Source: Effrenium voratum (lineage: Eukaryota; Sar; Dinophyceae; Suessiales; Symbiodiniaceae). From it: a DNA stretch of 64,000 nt. The notes beneath the pieces were generated by a model. The model worked only from the letters and a program-made list of their open reading frames with translations, was not told where the DNA came from and did not search any database. Shown in pieces: positions 37,001 through 50,089 of this stretch. The DNA lies in contig CAUJNA010000856.1 in the NCBI GenBank assembly GCA_963377175.1, positions 35,588 to 99,587 of the forward strand, written 5' to 3'. The position numbers and the translations under genes were made by a program. Numbering within the stretch: the stretch's first letter is position 1; each line of letters begins with the position of its first letter.

Positions 37001-37811
37001 AGCACCTCAAGTGGGAGGGGGCCAATCGGCAACCACTCCCCCGCGTGAGAAGAAGACACCCCATCGTATTTTGTAGGCTGACACGTGAAGGCAGCCTGGC
37101 TATCACTACGAATTGTTTGCTCCTAGGATAAAACCAAAAAAAAACTGTCCCATCCACCAAGCAAAGCTGGTTGCAACCAGAGCTCCCGCAATCCTTGTGC
37201 AAATGCACGGACCCCCTCCGCAGTGCCGGTGAGAGTGCAATTCCTCAGGCAGTTTTTCAAACAAATTGCCAGCGTTGCATCGGCGCTCCCGAATCGAATG
37301 CAGCGCCCATTTCAAGTCAAAGCCATGACTCAGACCTTCGGCAGAGCACCGTCCTCTACCAGTCACTCCTTATTCGAAAACGTCACACAGACACACAGAG
37401 ACACACAGACACTCAGACACAGACACACACAGAGACGCAGACATACAGACACATAGAAACGCAAACACACACCACCAGCTGATACTCCGCACCAAAACTG
37501 AGTGCCAATCCATGCTTTCGCCCAAGATCATGCACCTTGGCCCAAGCTCACTGCCGCCCTACAAACCCACCTTCCACCGTAAAGGATGTGAGGCGCAGGC
37601 AAATGTGAGGGCTCTCCGATGCTGCTTTGCGCTCCAAGCAGGCTCAACATACTGATAGAAGAGCATAATCGACGTGGGGGGCCTCCCCTTCTCATCCTTG
37701 CGCAGGCCATCTGGCACTGGCGGCAGCCTCTTGTGCGCGACGGAGCGCGCCATCTTGGGCACCATGCCTTGCATGGACTCTTCCAGGCTCACCTGCCATC
37801 CCGCCACCATG
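34076..37811 (-). CDS. Rhodanese-domain protein of TSTD2 / UPF0176 (TrhO-like) type
   Basis: Multi-exon gene assembled by motif order. N-terminal region: SIMLFYQYVEPAWSAKQHRR (~37.64 kb), GRGRCSAEGL (~37.34), NCTLTGTAEGVRAFAQGLRE (~37.20), EDWDALFDDTDFKITDGLEH (~36.36), AYGLPVSAAPSLKEND and VEADEYHK (36.00-35.93). Rhodanese domain: EPNTVIID and FQGA (35.85-35.78), VMMYC (~34.89), joined by splicing to TGGIRCERFSALM (34.81), giving the active-site Cys loop, then DGEFMLRGGIERYVRTFPEG (~34.65). C-terminal zinc-ribbon pairs CCVC (~34.42), CSDC and CPLC (34.18-34.11), stop at 34076. Bacterial relatives (TrhO/YceA) hydroxylate tRNA U34; a similar role here is inference. The start could be ATG 37811 or a downstream Met. 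Other frames in the introns are shadows. An introner-like element lies at 35.33-35.43 kb. Confidence 0.8.
35331..35431 (-). mobile_element. Introner-like element, complete 101-nt GT-AG unit (copy 5)
   Basis: Minus strand: GCT|GTGGGTCAAAAATAGGG at the donor and TTTTGACCCACACCCAG|ATG at the acceptor, with near-perfect inverted ends. The core (AACCCCAAAATGGAACCCTG and CCTGCGGTCC) is in the opposite orientation to copies 1, 2, 4 and 6. It lies within the rhodanese gene. Confidence 0.7.
37383..37472 (+). repeat. Interrupted (ACACAG)n microsatellite
   Basis: CACAGACACACAGAGACACA-type repeats with point changes, in the first half of the rhodanese gene (intron). It has the same base composition as the giant 6-9 kb array on the opposite strand. 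Confidence 0.85.
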
Positions 37812-37899
37812 GCCGCACGCCCGGGATCAACACAAGCCGCGCCCCTGGCCCGGGACACCTAGCGCTGGGTGAGGAAAAGAAAAAACGAGCTAGGGAGCC

Positions 37900-38900
37900 G
37901 GGGCTGCCAATCCCAAAATTCCAAATCCTGCTAAGGCCACAACAACTTCTGTCAGTGCAAACTTGTTTGACTCGCTGGGCATCTCACAGGCGAGTTGCCA
38001 GCCTGGCTTACTTTGGGCTTCATGCGGCAATCACGGCCCCAGCATCCCCACAAGCAACCACCTCAGCAGCCTCGCACAGAAGTCGCACTTGCTTCTTGCA
38101 CACCCATTTTCCGCTCCAGAATGAGTGGTATGTAGACAATTGGGCCAAGCGGTCTGTTCAAACGGTCATTTGCGGGCAAGCGCTCTCTCTGCGAAAGGCA
38201 GCAGAAGCCTCCTGCCGATCATCCACTCGCCCAAGTCAACACCCACCGTGGTATTTCAGCCCGTTGACTTCCAGAAACACCGGGCGAAAAGTGGTGCCGA
38301 GAAGTACCACAGGCGCCCAGTCTGTGTCTCATCCCGGCGCAGGGCAGGGTTCAAATGGCGCAATGGGCCGTCACCCAAGCAGTTGTGTTTGCTCATCTTT
38401 TTTCTAGACAAAAACGTCCTTCTCCAAGGCCAGCCTTGCTCTTTTGCAACATCTCACCAACAGACGCATCCTCTTTCGATCGCTGCAGGAGATGCCGATC
38501 CTATTCCAGGAGCGGCACAAGAGCGCCACCCAACCCCCACGCCAGGGCCGGGCTGCCACTGCGGTAAAACTGTACCCTGGGAAACGGCTCATCGAAAGCC
38601 CCCAGGTGATGCCCCTTGGTGGTCAAAAGTTGGGGCCTTCCTTCATCCCTTCCGCGCGCGGCTGATCAAAGGTGACACCAAAAAAAATAAACTTCCGCCG
38701 CTGAGTTGGACAGACCACCAAGGCCCAGTGAATGGAGCAACGCCTTCGGCTGCCTCACTTCTTCTCACCCTTGTCTTTGCCTCCGTCGAAACAACGGAAA
38801 GTTAAAATCAGCAAAGTCGCCCTAGCAAATAGACTTAGACCGAACATAGAAATTCAGAGCCCCCATTCCCAATACCAGCGCTTCAAGATCCGTGAGGCCC
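37900..38900 (-). CDS. Unassigned minus-strand exons
   Basis: Two plausible exon pieces: VAARPWRGGWVALLCRSWNR (~38.55-38.48 kb) and PVVLLGTTFRPVFLEVNGLK (~38.32-38.24 kb, ending at CACG|GTGGGTG). No family recognised. They probably belong to a gene downstream of the UVR-SnoaL gene. Confidence 0.3.
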
Positions 38901-38984
38901 GGGCTCTCCTTCCTCTTCGGCCTTCTGGCTTGAAGCTTCGACACCTCACAGCTTTCAGCTTTCGGCCCGGGCACCAGCCGATGC

Positions 38985-39095
38985 TGACCCCCTATGAATG
39001 AACCCCAGCGAATTCATAGGGGGGGGGGTTTCCCCTCCAAAAGTGAACCATCCCCACTAAAACCAGGGACACCTCCCCTATTCATCAACCAGGGG
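38985..39095 (-). repeat. Short dispersed repeat, family 2 (copy b)
   Basis: Minus strand contains GGTGTCCCTGGTTTTAGTGG and GGGGTTCATTCATAGGGGGT, matching copy a at 30.7 kb. It has an internal run of C/G. It lies right after an exon candidate ending ADLIRLQ, so it is also probably intronic. Confidence 0.55.
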
Positions 39096-39119
39096 GTTAT
39101 TAATCCGGGGTTTTCACCA

Positions 39120-39797
39120 AAAAAACAACTCGCCTGAAGACGTATGAGATCCGCGAAATCCTCCCAGGCGGACTCCTCCTCTTCCTCTGGGACCTCGCCT
39201 CGGAAGTCTGGTTTTTCGAAACGAAGGGGAGATCTCAGCTGCGTTTCGCGTGTGCGGACAAGCGGCGGATCAGCAAGGCATATGCCCTCTCCACCATGGA
39301 ATCCTGAAGCAGGCAAGAAAAACAAGTGCGGCCTGCAGGGCTACAACACAAGCAACAACTCAACTCATGACAACTTCCAGAAGTCTGAGAGCAGAACACC
39401 TGGATTCTCCAGCATCTCCGCCAGCAGGTGCAGTTTGTCCTTCCTCCCCAGCCGCCCGTCCAGCTCCAGCCTCCTGGGATCGCAAGGATGCGCTGAGACA
39501 AATTTCTGCAGCCAGGCCTGAGCCCTCGCACGGCGTCGCGGGAATCCTCTGCCTCCTCGTCCTCGTCCACATAGATTTCATCCTCCAAATCCTCGGTGTC
39601 CTCATCCTCCAAATCTGCGTCCTCTTCCTCCTCGCTCGGGATCAACGTGCCGGCGATGCCGAAGGGGCTGTCATCCTCGGCCGCCTTGAAGACGAACTGC
39701 GGGGAGCCGCCCAAACTTTGCGCAGCCCGCATGAGCTGCTGAAGCCGCGCATCCTGTGCCAGGTTCTCCCCGGCGACTGCCAAAGCCTCTCCTGATA
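39120..39797 (-). CDS. Acidic-linker protein exons, unassigned (may extend the UVR-SnoaL gene)
   Basis: An exon entered after CTATCAG|GA near 39.797 kb reads LAQDARLQQLMRAAQSLGG, then SPFGIAGTLIPSEEEEDADL and a long Glu/Asp stretch. A second exon in another frame reads WLQKFVSAHPCDPRRLELDG and KDKLHLLAEMLENPGVLLSD (39.51-39.38 kb). A further piece has SAWEDFADLIRLQ (~39.15 kb). It starts in mid-phase, so upstream exons must exist; the nearest are the C-terminal exons of the UVR-SnoaL gene. Function unknown. Confidence 0.45.
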
Positions 39798-39886
39798 GGG
39801 GGAACGAGCAACTCGCCAGGTCAGAAGCTCACCAATTCTTGCCCGGATTTGCCCGACCTCCGGAGTCTGGCATGTTTAGAGAACTG

Positions 39887-41523
39887 CTAATGCAATTTCA
39901 ATTGGCTTCTGACCATCTTTAAAATCTTCGACATTCCCCTTGGTCTTTGCCCCCCCCCCCCGATTCCACCCCCCCCGAATTGCTGTGCATGAAGCGTAGC
40001 CCTCTCCAACAGCAAGTATCTTGCCCCCAGCTGCCCTGCGGTTTTGGGGCATTTTGCTCCTTGCGGCTGCCTGCTTACGTGCCGGTGCGTCAAAAGCCAC
40101 TTGCCACGTGGGCCCTTCCTGAAGATGTGCGTTGCCACCAGCGTGCTCCTGAGTTTCACGCTGCTCAGGGAAAAGGGCTGGTGCACCACCCTGCCAGCTA
40201 CCGCTAGGCTTGTCGCCGGCAAGGGATTTGTGAGAGGGAAACGTACCCTTCCTACAAAGAATTAGCAATGTCCAGTCCATGAATGCAAGACAACATCCTG
40301 AGGCACCCGCAACCTCATCTGCTTGTTGAGGACCTGCTCTTGGCAAGTGATCACAGCCGTGGCACCCCGTAGGCTCACCTTGGCGCAAGCTCGAAGCTTC
40401 ACGTACCTTCACTCCGACACGAAGCACGTGCCTTGACCTGCTCCGGGACGACGCGGTTCTTGGTTTTGGACTCCTCGAAGAGTCGTTGGAACGAGTTACC
40501 TTAGCTTTGGCCACTTGGAGATTACCCCCCCACAAATTAACATGGAACCTGACAGGCGGTCCCTTTACCACCCCCGAAACGTCGAACAGTTCCATGTTAA
40601 TTGGTTGGAGGATAAGTGGCTGCAGGTTGTCAGGCCGAGCGGCAAATGTCTGAGTACCCGTTGAAAATGAAAGCCGACTTGTCCTGACTGGAAAACGCGC
40701 CCGGCACATTCAAGGCGAACATGCAGGACTGAATGCAACCCAGTAGCGTAAGGATGTACACACTGCGTACTAGAAGACTTCAGCCAGCAGGCCTTCATGC
40801 GATCCAAATTTCTTTGAGAAAAGGCCGCCTTGGCTGCAAGCGCCCCATCAAAGCAGGTCAGCCTCCACATCCAAACAAAAAAGTTTGCCTTTTTGGAGGT
40901 TCAAAGCAAATATGATGGGTATCCAAAAAGTTAAAGTATAAAGATCCAACCCAATAGCAGTAGAGAAGTATAGCGCGTGAGGGTTGTTTCTCATTCAACG
41001 TGTCCGTTCTTTTCCTGAATGCAGCACAATTGCTTCCCCGGCCCCCCGTGAAAAAAAAAAGAAGAGGCCCTCGGAATGCTGGGAACTTCACAAAGGCCAA
41101 GGTTCATAAAACTCGACGTTGGCCTGCAGGACATTTCCCTCATCATCCAGCTGGGCTGAAGACAGCTGGTCCCTGATGCGAGCAGCTGCCGCATAATCGC
41201 CGGCCTCTGCAAGGTCAATCCTCTTGCGATCCAGTTCCTCGCATGCGCGTACTCGGGCTATTGGGCTTGCGGCAAGGCGCACAACCAAAGCCCCAAGCCA
41301 CACATGCCAAAACTACCAAAAACCACCCAAACCACCAAAACGCAATCAGGGCGTCTTCCAGCGCTTCCTCAGAGGCCTTCTCGGCCGCCGATTTTGCCGC
41401 TGGCTCAAAGGCGGGCTTCGCCTCGGCGTCCTCTTTCGCACGCCGCCGGAGTCGCGAAGCCCGGCAACACGCCGCGAGGGTCAGGCCAGCGGCAAGGAAC
41501 GCCTGAGAACCTCGGGGGGCCAT
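39887..41523 (-). CDS. UVR-motif plus SnoaL-like (NTF2-fold) protein
   Basis: ATG 41523 begins MAPRGSQAFLAAGLTLAACC, a hydrophobic leader compatible with secretory or plastid targeting. A UvrB/UvrC motif follows: LDRKRIDLAEAGDYAAAARI (~41.24-41.18 kb), then VLQANVEFYE. Later exons build an NTF2/SnoaL fold: AFSQRNLDRMKACWLK with VQ-like CVHP (40.82-40.74), GGNLQVAKAKV (~40.51), RLFEESKTKNRVVPEQVKAR (~40.46), VSLRGATAVITCQEQV (~40.38), and the C-terminal STLVATHIFRKGPRGKWLLT (~40.14) with HRHVS. The last frame stops at 39887. Plant and algal proteins with this UVR plus SnoaL pairing are known to me as family architecture, but their role is not. The SnoaL-like domain suggests small-molecule binding. 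Exon borders approximate. Confidence 0.7.
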
Positions 41524-42537
41524 GCTTCGGCAACGTACTTTGCAGCTTGCCGCTCCTAACCTCGCTTGCGTGGATTCGGCCCAAACAAGAAAAAAACTTT
41601 ACAGCTACCACTAAAGTTGTCTTCCCAAAAAGACTAAAGTTCATGAACTCAGGAAGTGAGTAAATGGCCGACTGGTTTCCTGCGGGTTTCCTTTTGCACT
41701 GCAAGGAGAGCCAAGCTTTGCTCCCCCGCCACCACCGGCAGCGCTGCTAGATGCGGAAGAACCTGTCACCTCGGGCATCCAAAGCTGCGTCCTGCTGAGT
41801 CTGCCTCAATGCCACTGCTGCGAATTTGCCTCCCTCTTGCATATCCTACTCACTCAGACTTCCAGCGCTCACGGGCCAATAGTTCAAGCATGCAATCATT
41901 GCGGTCATTCTGGGAAGGCCCTCTCTCCCTCTCTCCTCTTCCCCCCCCCCCGCTCGTTTGCAGCCAAATGGGCATATTCTCCTCGCACTTGCGCACGCGG
42001 CAAAATGCACGGGGCGATGAAGCTCAGAGCGGACCTCCACACGAATTGGCAAAAAAACAGTTCTCGGCTCGGCTCCGCGCTCAAGCGCGCCTGCGAAAAT
42101 CCAGCAGGTAGGCGCAAAATGCCACGGCTGCCAAGGCCAACACCTCGGCGGGCCGCAGTCAAGCCGCGGATCACCCGCCTTAGCTGAGCCCCCAGCACAC
42201 CATCTTCGGCCTGTCAAGTCGAAAGTTGGCAACAGCACAGTTCTCTGATAGGTCCAGCCGGTCCTGTTCGAGCCATTGTCACGTGGCAGCTGTTGCCCAA
42301 AGGGATCAAAGTGCAAAAGCTCGCGCGTGGAAAGAATTCTGGTTGAACATCACCATGTATTTTGCTCTAAAAAGTCTCTTTGCGGTGTCTGCTGTGGGCC
42401 TTGCCGGGCCAGGCGATGCCGGGAGCACAGGCAACAATGCGGCCCCACATGTCACAACACTGCCCTTTCCATCAGCGCTCCTTCTCTGCTCTTTTTCAAA
42501 CCCCTGCGCCCACGCTGTTGCTTGCTACGAGGTGCAC
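41524..42537. other. No recognisable gene
   Basis: Between the UVR-SnoaL start and the KRR1 3' end. Both strands read, no conserved motif. Contains a C-run at 41940-41951. Confidence 0.4.
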
Positions 42538-45105
<2,568 letters not shown>

Positions 45106-45913
45106 GAGCCTCTAACTGTTTTCGCATGGCAACTGTGCACATCGAAAGTGCAAAAAGGCTGCTACCAAGCCTCCGGACTGGTTTTCCACGTCTTGTCCGT
45201 CACCGCCATCGGCAGCAACATCCGCCCTGTGAAGCCAAGCAATCCACAAAAACACGCAACAAATCTTTACTTGCTGAGCTCCCAACTGTGCTTCTGCCCG
45301 CCTCTTCTTCCTGAGCTCATGACATGCCTCTACTTGCAGCAAAAAACAAAAGAAAACCTGCCCACACTCGCACACACACACCGCCAATGTCAGACAAGAA
45401 GCTTCATGCTTCCCGTCATCACAGTTCAAAAACTGCCAAATCGCGTGGCGGGTTGCCCTGTGCTGTCGTAGTCCTTTCCTCCCTGGATAAGCTTGCTCCA
45501 AGATCCTACACTACTCTCTCAGCCAGGGGCATTTTAGCCATGTTGCTCGGGTCGTGGCAAAAATGCTTCTTTTCTGCGTCACTGAAACACGCGTGGAGCC
45601 TCTAGCATCGCGTCGCTGGAGGTAAAGCAGCTGCGGTTTAGCTGGCCAATCACACATAAAATCGGAGCGCTTTGGCGGGAGCTAAATCCTGGCAAATCGA
45701 TAAACTGCGCACAGAGCACAACAACTGAACGAGCATGACCCCGGCTTGGAATACATTGAAACCCTTCCGTCGGGTCGGTCACTTTGCGCTTTAGTTTGCT
45801 TCAAGTCCTGCCCTCCAGCACCAAACTGAGCATCTTGATTTTTGGGCCGACGCAAAAAAAGACGCATTTAAGAGTGAGACAAAGGCAAAGATGCTCAATG
45901 CACCTGCATCTAC
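45106..45913. other. No recognisable gene
   Basis: Upstream of KRR1. No conserved exon seen. It should contain the KRR1 5' end on the minus strand. Confidence 0.35.
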
Positions 45914-46360
45914 CTGTCCAAAAGCGGTCACAACTTTCCCCTCACCCACACCTTGGCTGAAAAGGTCAAATCCTTTGACAATCAGCATCTTGGAGGGCAA
46001 ATCGTGCATGGCACAAACAATGGCAGGACCACAAATCGGGCGCAGTTCAAGGCTGGCGCCGAGTACCGGCCGCGTGGGCCGATCCAATGCAACTCAGCCT
46101 TGGGCAACGAGGAATGCGTTCCAAAATCCTGGAGCTGGCAAATCTAAGCCCGCGTCCAAGGAACTGGCAGCTAAATCTAGCGTCGCATTTCCACAAATCC
46201 AGCCTGCCCGCAATCCCGGCAGCCTCTCTCCAATGGAATCTGTTTCGCCTTCGCCCTCTGGAGTCGGTCGCCTAGGAGCCAACGTCGCTCCATGGCCCAA
46301 AGACCCGCATGAACCCGCAAGCCTGGGCTTCCTCCCGACTGCATGCAGCATTACTTTCCA
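45914..46360 (-). CDS. Unassigned two-exon gene fragment
   Basis: Exon at 46.36-46.10 kb reads GSCGSLGHGATLAPRRPTPE then DLAASSLDAGLDLPAPGFWN. A second, ~46.06-45.914 kb, reads ELRPICGPAIVCAMHDLPSK and KMLIVKGFDLFSQGVGEGKV and ends at GGACAG|GTAGATG, a good donor. Amino-acid composition is protein-like but I recognise no family. Confidence 0.35.
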
Positions 46361-46415
46361 AAAGGTAATGCCTAATCGTGGCCAGTGGGTCAGGCTGATA
46401 GGGGCGGGTGGCAAG

Positions 46416-46501
46416 GGAAGGAAGGAAGGAAGGAAGGAAGGAAGGAAGGAAGGAAGGAAGGAAGGAAGGAAGGAAGGAAGGAAGGAAGGAAGGAAGGAAG
46501 G
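46416..46501 (+). repeat. (GAAG)n microsatellite
   Basis: About 21 nearly perfect AAGG units. Confidence 0.97.
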
Positions 46502-46811
46502 CAAAACCAACGCCGCCAGCTTTGTCCCGGGAGGGGCGCGACGGTTCTGAAGCGAAAACGTGATAGTTGCAGGGGCAACATGCGGAGGGCTTTAAGAATT
46601 GCAGTTGTTCTTCGCTGTGGCTTTTGCAAGGTTTTTCTGCTTTTCTTGGCTTTCACAGCGTTTGCCGATTTTTGTGGTTTGTGTGGCGTTTCCTGCATGT
46701 GGCTCTGGAAAGCTGCAAAGGACAGCATGGTTGCCTTCCAGAAAAAAAGGGAAAAACCAGAAGGTTAACAATGAATGGGGAGTAAAGAAATGAACATAAG
46801 GAAAATGATTA

Positions 46812-46853
46812 AACAAACAAACAAAGAAACAAACAAACAAACAAACAAACAAT
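46812..46853 (+). repeat. (AAAC)n microsatellite
   Basis: About ten AAAC/AAAG units, just before the first GAAT array. Confidence 0.9.
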
Positions 46854-46877
46854 TAAAAGGCAGCACGTTGATCACAT

Positions 46878-47111
46878 TGAATGAATGAATGAATGAATGA
46901 ATGAATGAATGAATGAATGAATGAATGAATGAATGAATGAATGAATGAATGAATGAATGAATGAATGAATGAATGAATGAATGAATGAATGAATGAATGA
47001 ATGAATGAATGAATGATGAATGAATGAATGAATGAATGAATGAATGAATGAATGAATGAATGAATGAATGAATGAATGAATGAATGAATGAATGAATGAA
47101 TGAATGAATGA
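46878..47111 (+). repeat. (GAAT)n array 1
   Basis: About 58 GAAT units with one phase break (GATGAATG at ~47014). The open frames reading His-Ser-Phe-Ile repeats on the minus strand are repeat artefacts. Confidence 0.98.
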
Positions 47112-47263
47112 TGGGCGGGTGAAAGTGCCAACCTGACGCGGGTTGAGGCACTGGTGGGGCAACGCCCCTGGATGCGCCGCGGGGGAAAGCCCCGCGCAGT
47201 TCATCTCGTGCACCAACATGACCAGTGCAGCGCCCACGCGGCACACGCACAGGCGCACAGGCA

Positions 47264-47376
47264 TGAATGAATGAATGAATGAATGAATGAATGAATGAAT
47301 GAATGAATGAATGAATGAATGAATGAATGAATGAATGAATGAATGAATGAATGAATGAATGAATGAATGAATGAAT
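47264..47376 (+). repeat. (GAAT)n array 2
   Basis: About 28 perfect units, separated from array 1 by 150 nt of unique GC-rich sequence. It abuts the gag remnant. Confidence 0.98.
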
Positions 47377-47427
47377 CACCCTGCCAATGGCCCAATTGGC
47401 CACAAGTTGCGCAGTGTGTAACTCGCT

Positions 47428-48797
47428 TCAGCTCCGCAGGTGACTTCTTGCCAGAACACCGCCCTTGGGCTGACCACTGAATTTCCTCCCGAGAGTCATA
47501 CTTTTGCGGGCTGTGACCGTGAACATCGCCAGCTCGGCAAGATCCATGTCTTGATCGTCTCCCGGGTCGGGCTGACCAGCCCCATGTTCCTCCTCAATGG
47601 AGTCGAGCGTCTGGTTCTCATAGTCGGGGTCGGTCGTGATTGGGCTCATGATCTGGTTCTTGTTCTGGGGCAGCCGCAGTAGCATAGACTTGGCGACTGG
47701 ACAAAGAAGACTCACCTCCTTGTCCACCTCCTTTGACAATGGTGCCGTCGCGCCCGCCAGCGGAGGCGGCCCGCGAAACTCAGGGTGCTGTGCTGCAAAA
47801 CCATGGCCTCGTAGATGTCGTATGCCAAGGACTGACGGGCCCCGACCAAGATGAGGCGCTGCTGGTCCACGCGCAACCTGCTGCGATCCAGAAACCTGCT
47901 GCCACGGGATTTGCAGGCGCACATACCACCCACGTTGATCCCGACTGATCGAAGGTTCCGCTCCAACCTCTAGGTAGCGATGGGCAAACTGCCGAAGATG
48001 CTCGCCTGGGAACCGGGCGATCGTCTCGAAATCCGTGAGGAACTTCCGCTTCTGGAAGATCTCCTTCGCCTCCATGGGGCCTCGAAGCTGCTCCAGAATA
48101 AGGTCTATGCCGCTCTCCTGGTAGATCAGTTCCTGCTCACACTCGCCGCTCAACGAAGTGTACAGGAGCAACGCCAACTCCTTGCCGGGGGCATACTGCT
48201 GGGCTTGAAGCCTCCAAATGTCCACCTTCTTCTTGTACTTGTGGAAGGCTCTGAGGTCGTCCTTGTCGTACCTCCATGTTGGTGGAGCCGGAATCTGGCC
48301 CGTTTTCCACTTGACACCTGACACCTTTGCTCCCCTTTCGAGGAATTCCAATCAGCGGTGTCCTCGTTGTCCTTGGTGTTGACAAGCTGCTTGAGGGCGC
48401 CAAGAAGGCGACCATCATTCTTGTCGGTGATCTCTGAGAGGGAGGAGAAGCCTGTACGGCGTTCTGAGCTGCTGTCTGACGTGCTGGTCTGGCTGGATGA
48501 GGTGGTACGGGTCGAAGTGTGTCGGGGTCGACGATGGGGACGTTGGTCGGTACTTCTGATGGGGGGGTGTTCATGATCTTCACCCTGCGGGTCCTCGGGA
48601 GCTCCTTCATGTCGAGCACGTCGGGCGCGAGCACGGCGGCTGCGAGCAGAGCGGTTCGACCGCGAAGAAGCCTGGGACTCACCATCTGGGGAATCTGGGG
48701 CATGTGGAACATAGACCCAAACACCATCCTGAGTGGCGGTCCGCGCGGGCTGGTCAGTCTGATAAAAATGTTCCAAGGCTCCGCAGAAATCACACAT
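47428..48797 (-). pseudogene. Copia-like retrotransposon gag remnant (three frame changes)
   Basis: Minus-strand coding remnant of a dinoflagellate-type copia gag. N-terminal part (48.80-48.34 kb, one frame) has CDFCGALEHFYQTDQPAR, a Ser/Arg-rich region and SEITDKNDGRLLGALKQLV. At ~48.34 kb the reading moves to a second frame with PPTWRYDKDDLRAFHKYKKK, EKELALLLYTSLSGE-like and RFPGEHLRQFAHRYLEV, a gag capsid pattern. Near 47.965 kb coding similarity jumps to a third frame (ERNLRSVGINVGG, RVDQQRLILVGARQSLAYDI) and returns at ~47.79 kb (PEFRGPPPLAG, then TLGRKFSGQPKGG). Protease, integrase and RT are absent, and the remnant is cut off at the microsatellite. Gag assembles the retrotransposon particle; this copy cannot. 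Confidence 0.65.
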
Positions 48798-49118
48798 TCA
48801 GGCGCCTCCAACATCATCAAGGCTGAAGTTCGGCTCATCGCACCGCAAGTATCTCCAAGAGGGCGTCAAACCAGGTGGTCCTGGTCGCGGGCTCGGGTGT
48901 GGCATGACTCTTCGCCGATGACGGGGTTCAGGGGAACTGCTTACGAATCCATGCCCTCCTCCTCGAACATCGAGAAGGTCACACCAGCACACTGGCCTCG
49001 AGACAGGCTCCGGTGCCAACTGATCAAAACCAGGGCGGCGCTCAAGGCTTTTGCTCCATGGCGATTGCGCTGCATACGCAAGTGATATTGCGACTCAAGA
49101 GGGCCCGCCTAGGGTCCA

Positions 49119-49130
49119 AGCCAAAATGGC
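49119..49130 (-). other. Possible relict of the dinoflagellate spliced leader
   Basis: Minus strand GCCATTTTGGCT, the central 12 nt of the dinoflagellate spliced-leader (as I recall it), followed by TGG rather than CAAG. It lies ~320 nt 5' of the gag remnant on the same strand. Twelve matching bases are suggestive, not decisive. Confidence 0.25.
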
Positions 49131-49212
49131 GTGCATATGTATGAGATCGGCCAACCATGCTGCAACCTGATGCGGCCTTTAGCCAAATGCCAGGACGAAA
49201 TTCACAGAATGC

Positions 49213-49730
49213 ATGAATGAATGAATGAATGAATGAATGAATGAATGAATGAATGAATGAATGAATGAATGAATGAATGAATGAATGAATGAATGAATGA
49301 ATGAATGAATGAATGAATGAATGAATGAATGAATGAATGAATGAATGAATGAATGAATGAATGAATCAATGAATGAATGAATGAATCAATGAATCAATGA
49401 ATCAATGAACCAAGGAATCAATGAGTCAATGAATGAATGAAAGAATGAAGGAATGAGTGAGTGAGTGAATGAGTGAGTGAATGAATGAATGAATGAATGA
49501 ATGAATGAATGAATGAATGAATGAAAGAATGAATGAATGAATGAATGAATGAATGAATGAATGAATGAATGAATGAATGAATTAATGAACGAATGAATGA
49601 ATGAATGAATGAATGAATGAATGAGTGAATGAATGAATGAATGAATGAATGAAGGAATGAAGGAATGAATGAATGAATGAATGAATGAATGAATGAATGA
49701 ATGAATGAATAAATGAAAGAATGAAATGAA
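49213..49730 (+). repeat. (GAAT)n array 3 with degenerate interior
   Basis: Long GAAT array whose middle (49.37-49.48 kb) drifts to CAAT, GAGT and GAAC variants and then returns to GAAT. Same phase orientation as arrays 1 and 2 on the other side of the gag remnant. Confidence 0.97.
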
Positions 49731-50080
49731 ACAAAAAAGGAATAAAATGAAACAAAACGAAATGAAATAGAATAGAATGAAATGAAAATGAAATGAAATG
49801 ATATGAAAAAAAGAAAGAAAGAATTGAGATAATGAACGAATGAATGAAGGAATGAATGAATGAATGCATCAAAATGTGAGTGAATAAATTTACAAATGAA
49901 TGAACGAACGAACGAACGAATGAATGAATGAATGAATGAATGAATGAATGAATGAATGAATGAATGAATGAATGAATGGAGAGGAGAGGAGAGGAGAGGA
50001 GAGGAGAGGGGAGGGGAGGGGAGGGGAGGGGAGGAGGGGAGGGAGGAGGGAGGGAGGGGAGGAGGGGGAGGGGAGGGGAA
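49731..50080 (+). repeat. GAAAT-, GAAC-, GAAT- then GGAGA/GGGA-rich repeats
   Basis: AAATG-rich stretch (49.73-49.82 kb), GAACGAAC units, another GAAT run to ~49975, then purine repeats GGAGA and GGGAGG to ~50080. These form the border of the AT-rich element. Confidence 0.95.
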
Positions 50081-50089
50081 AAATGTAGA

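Noticed and set aside
46765..47403. ORFs reading His-Ser-Phe-Ile repeats
   Set aside because: Translation of (GAAT)n on the minus strand; repeat artefact.
46878..49975. Regularly repeated units considered as a CRISPR or satellite array
   Set aside because: Period is 4 nt with no spacers; simple microsatellite.
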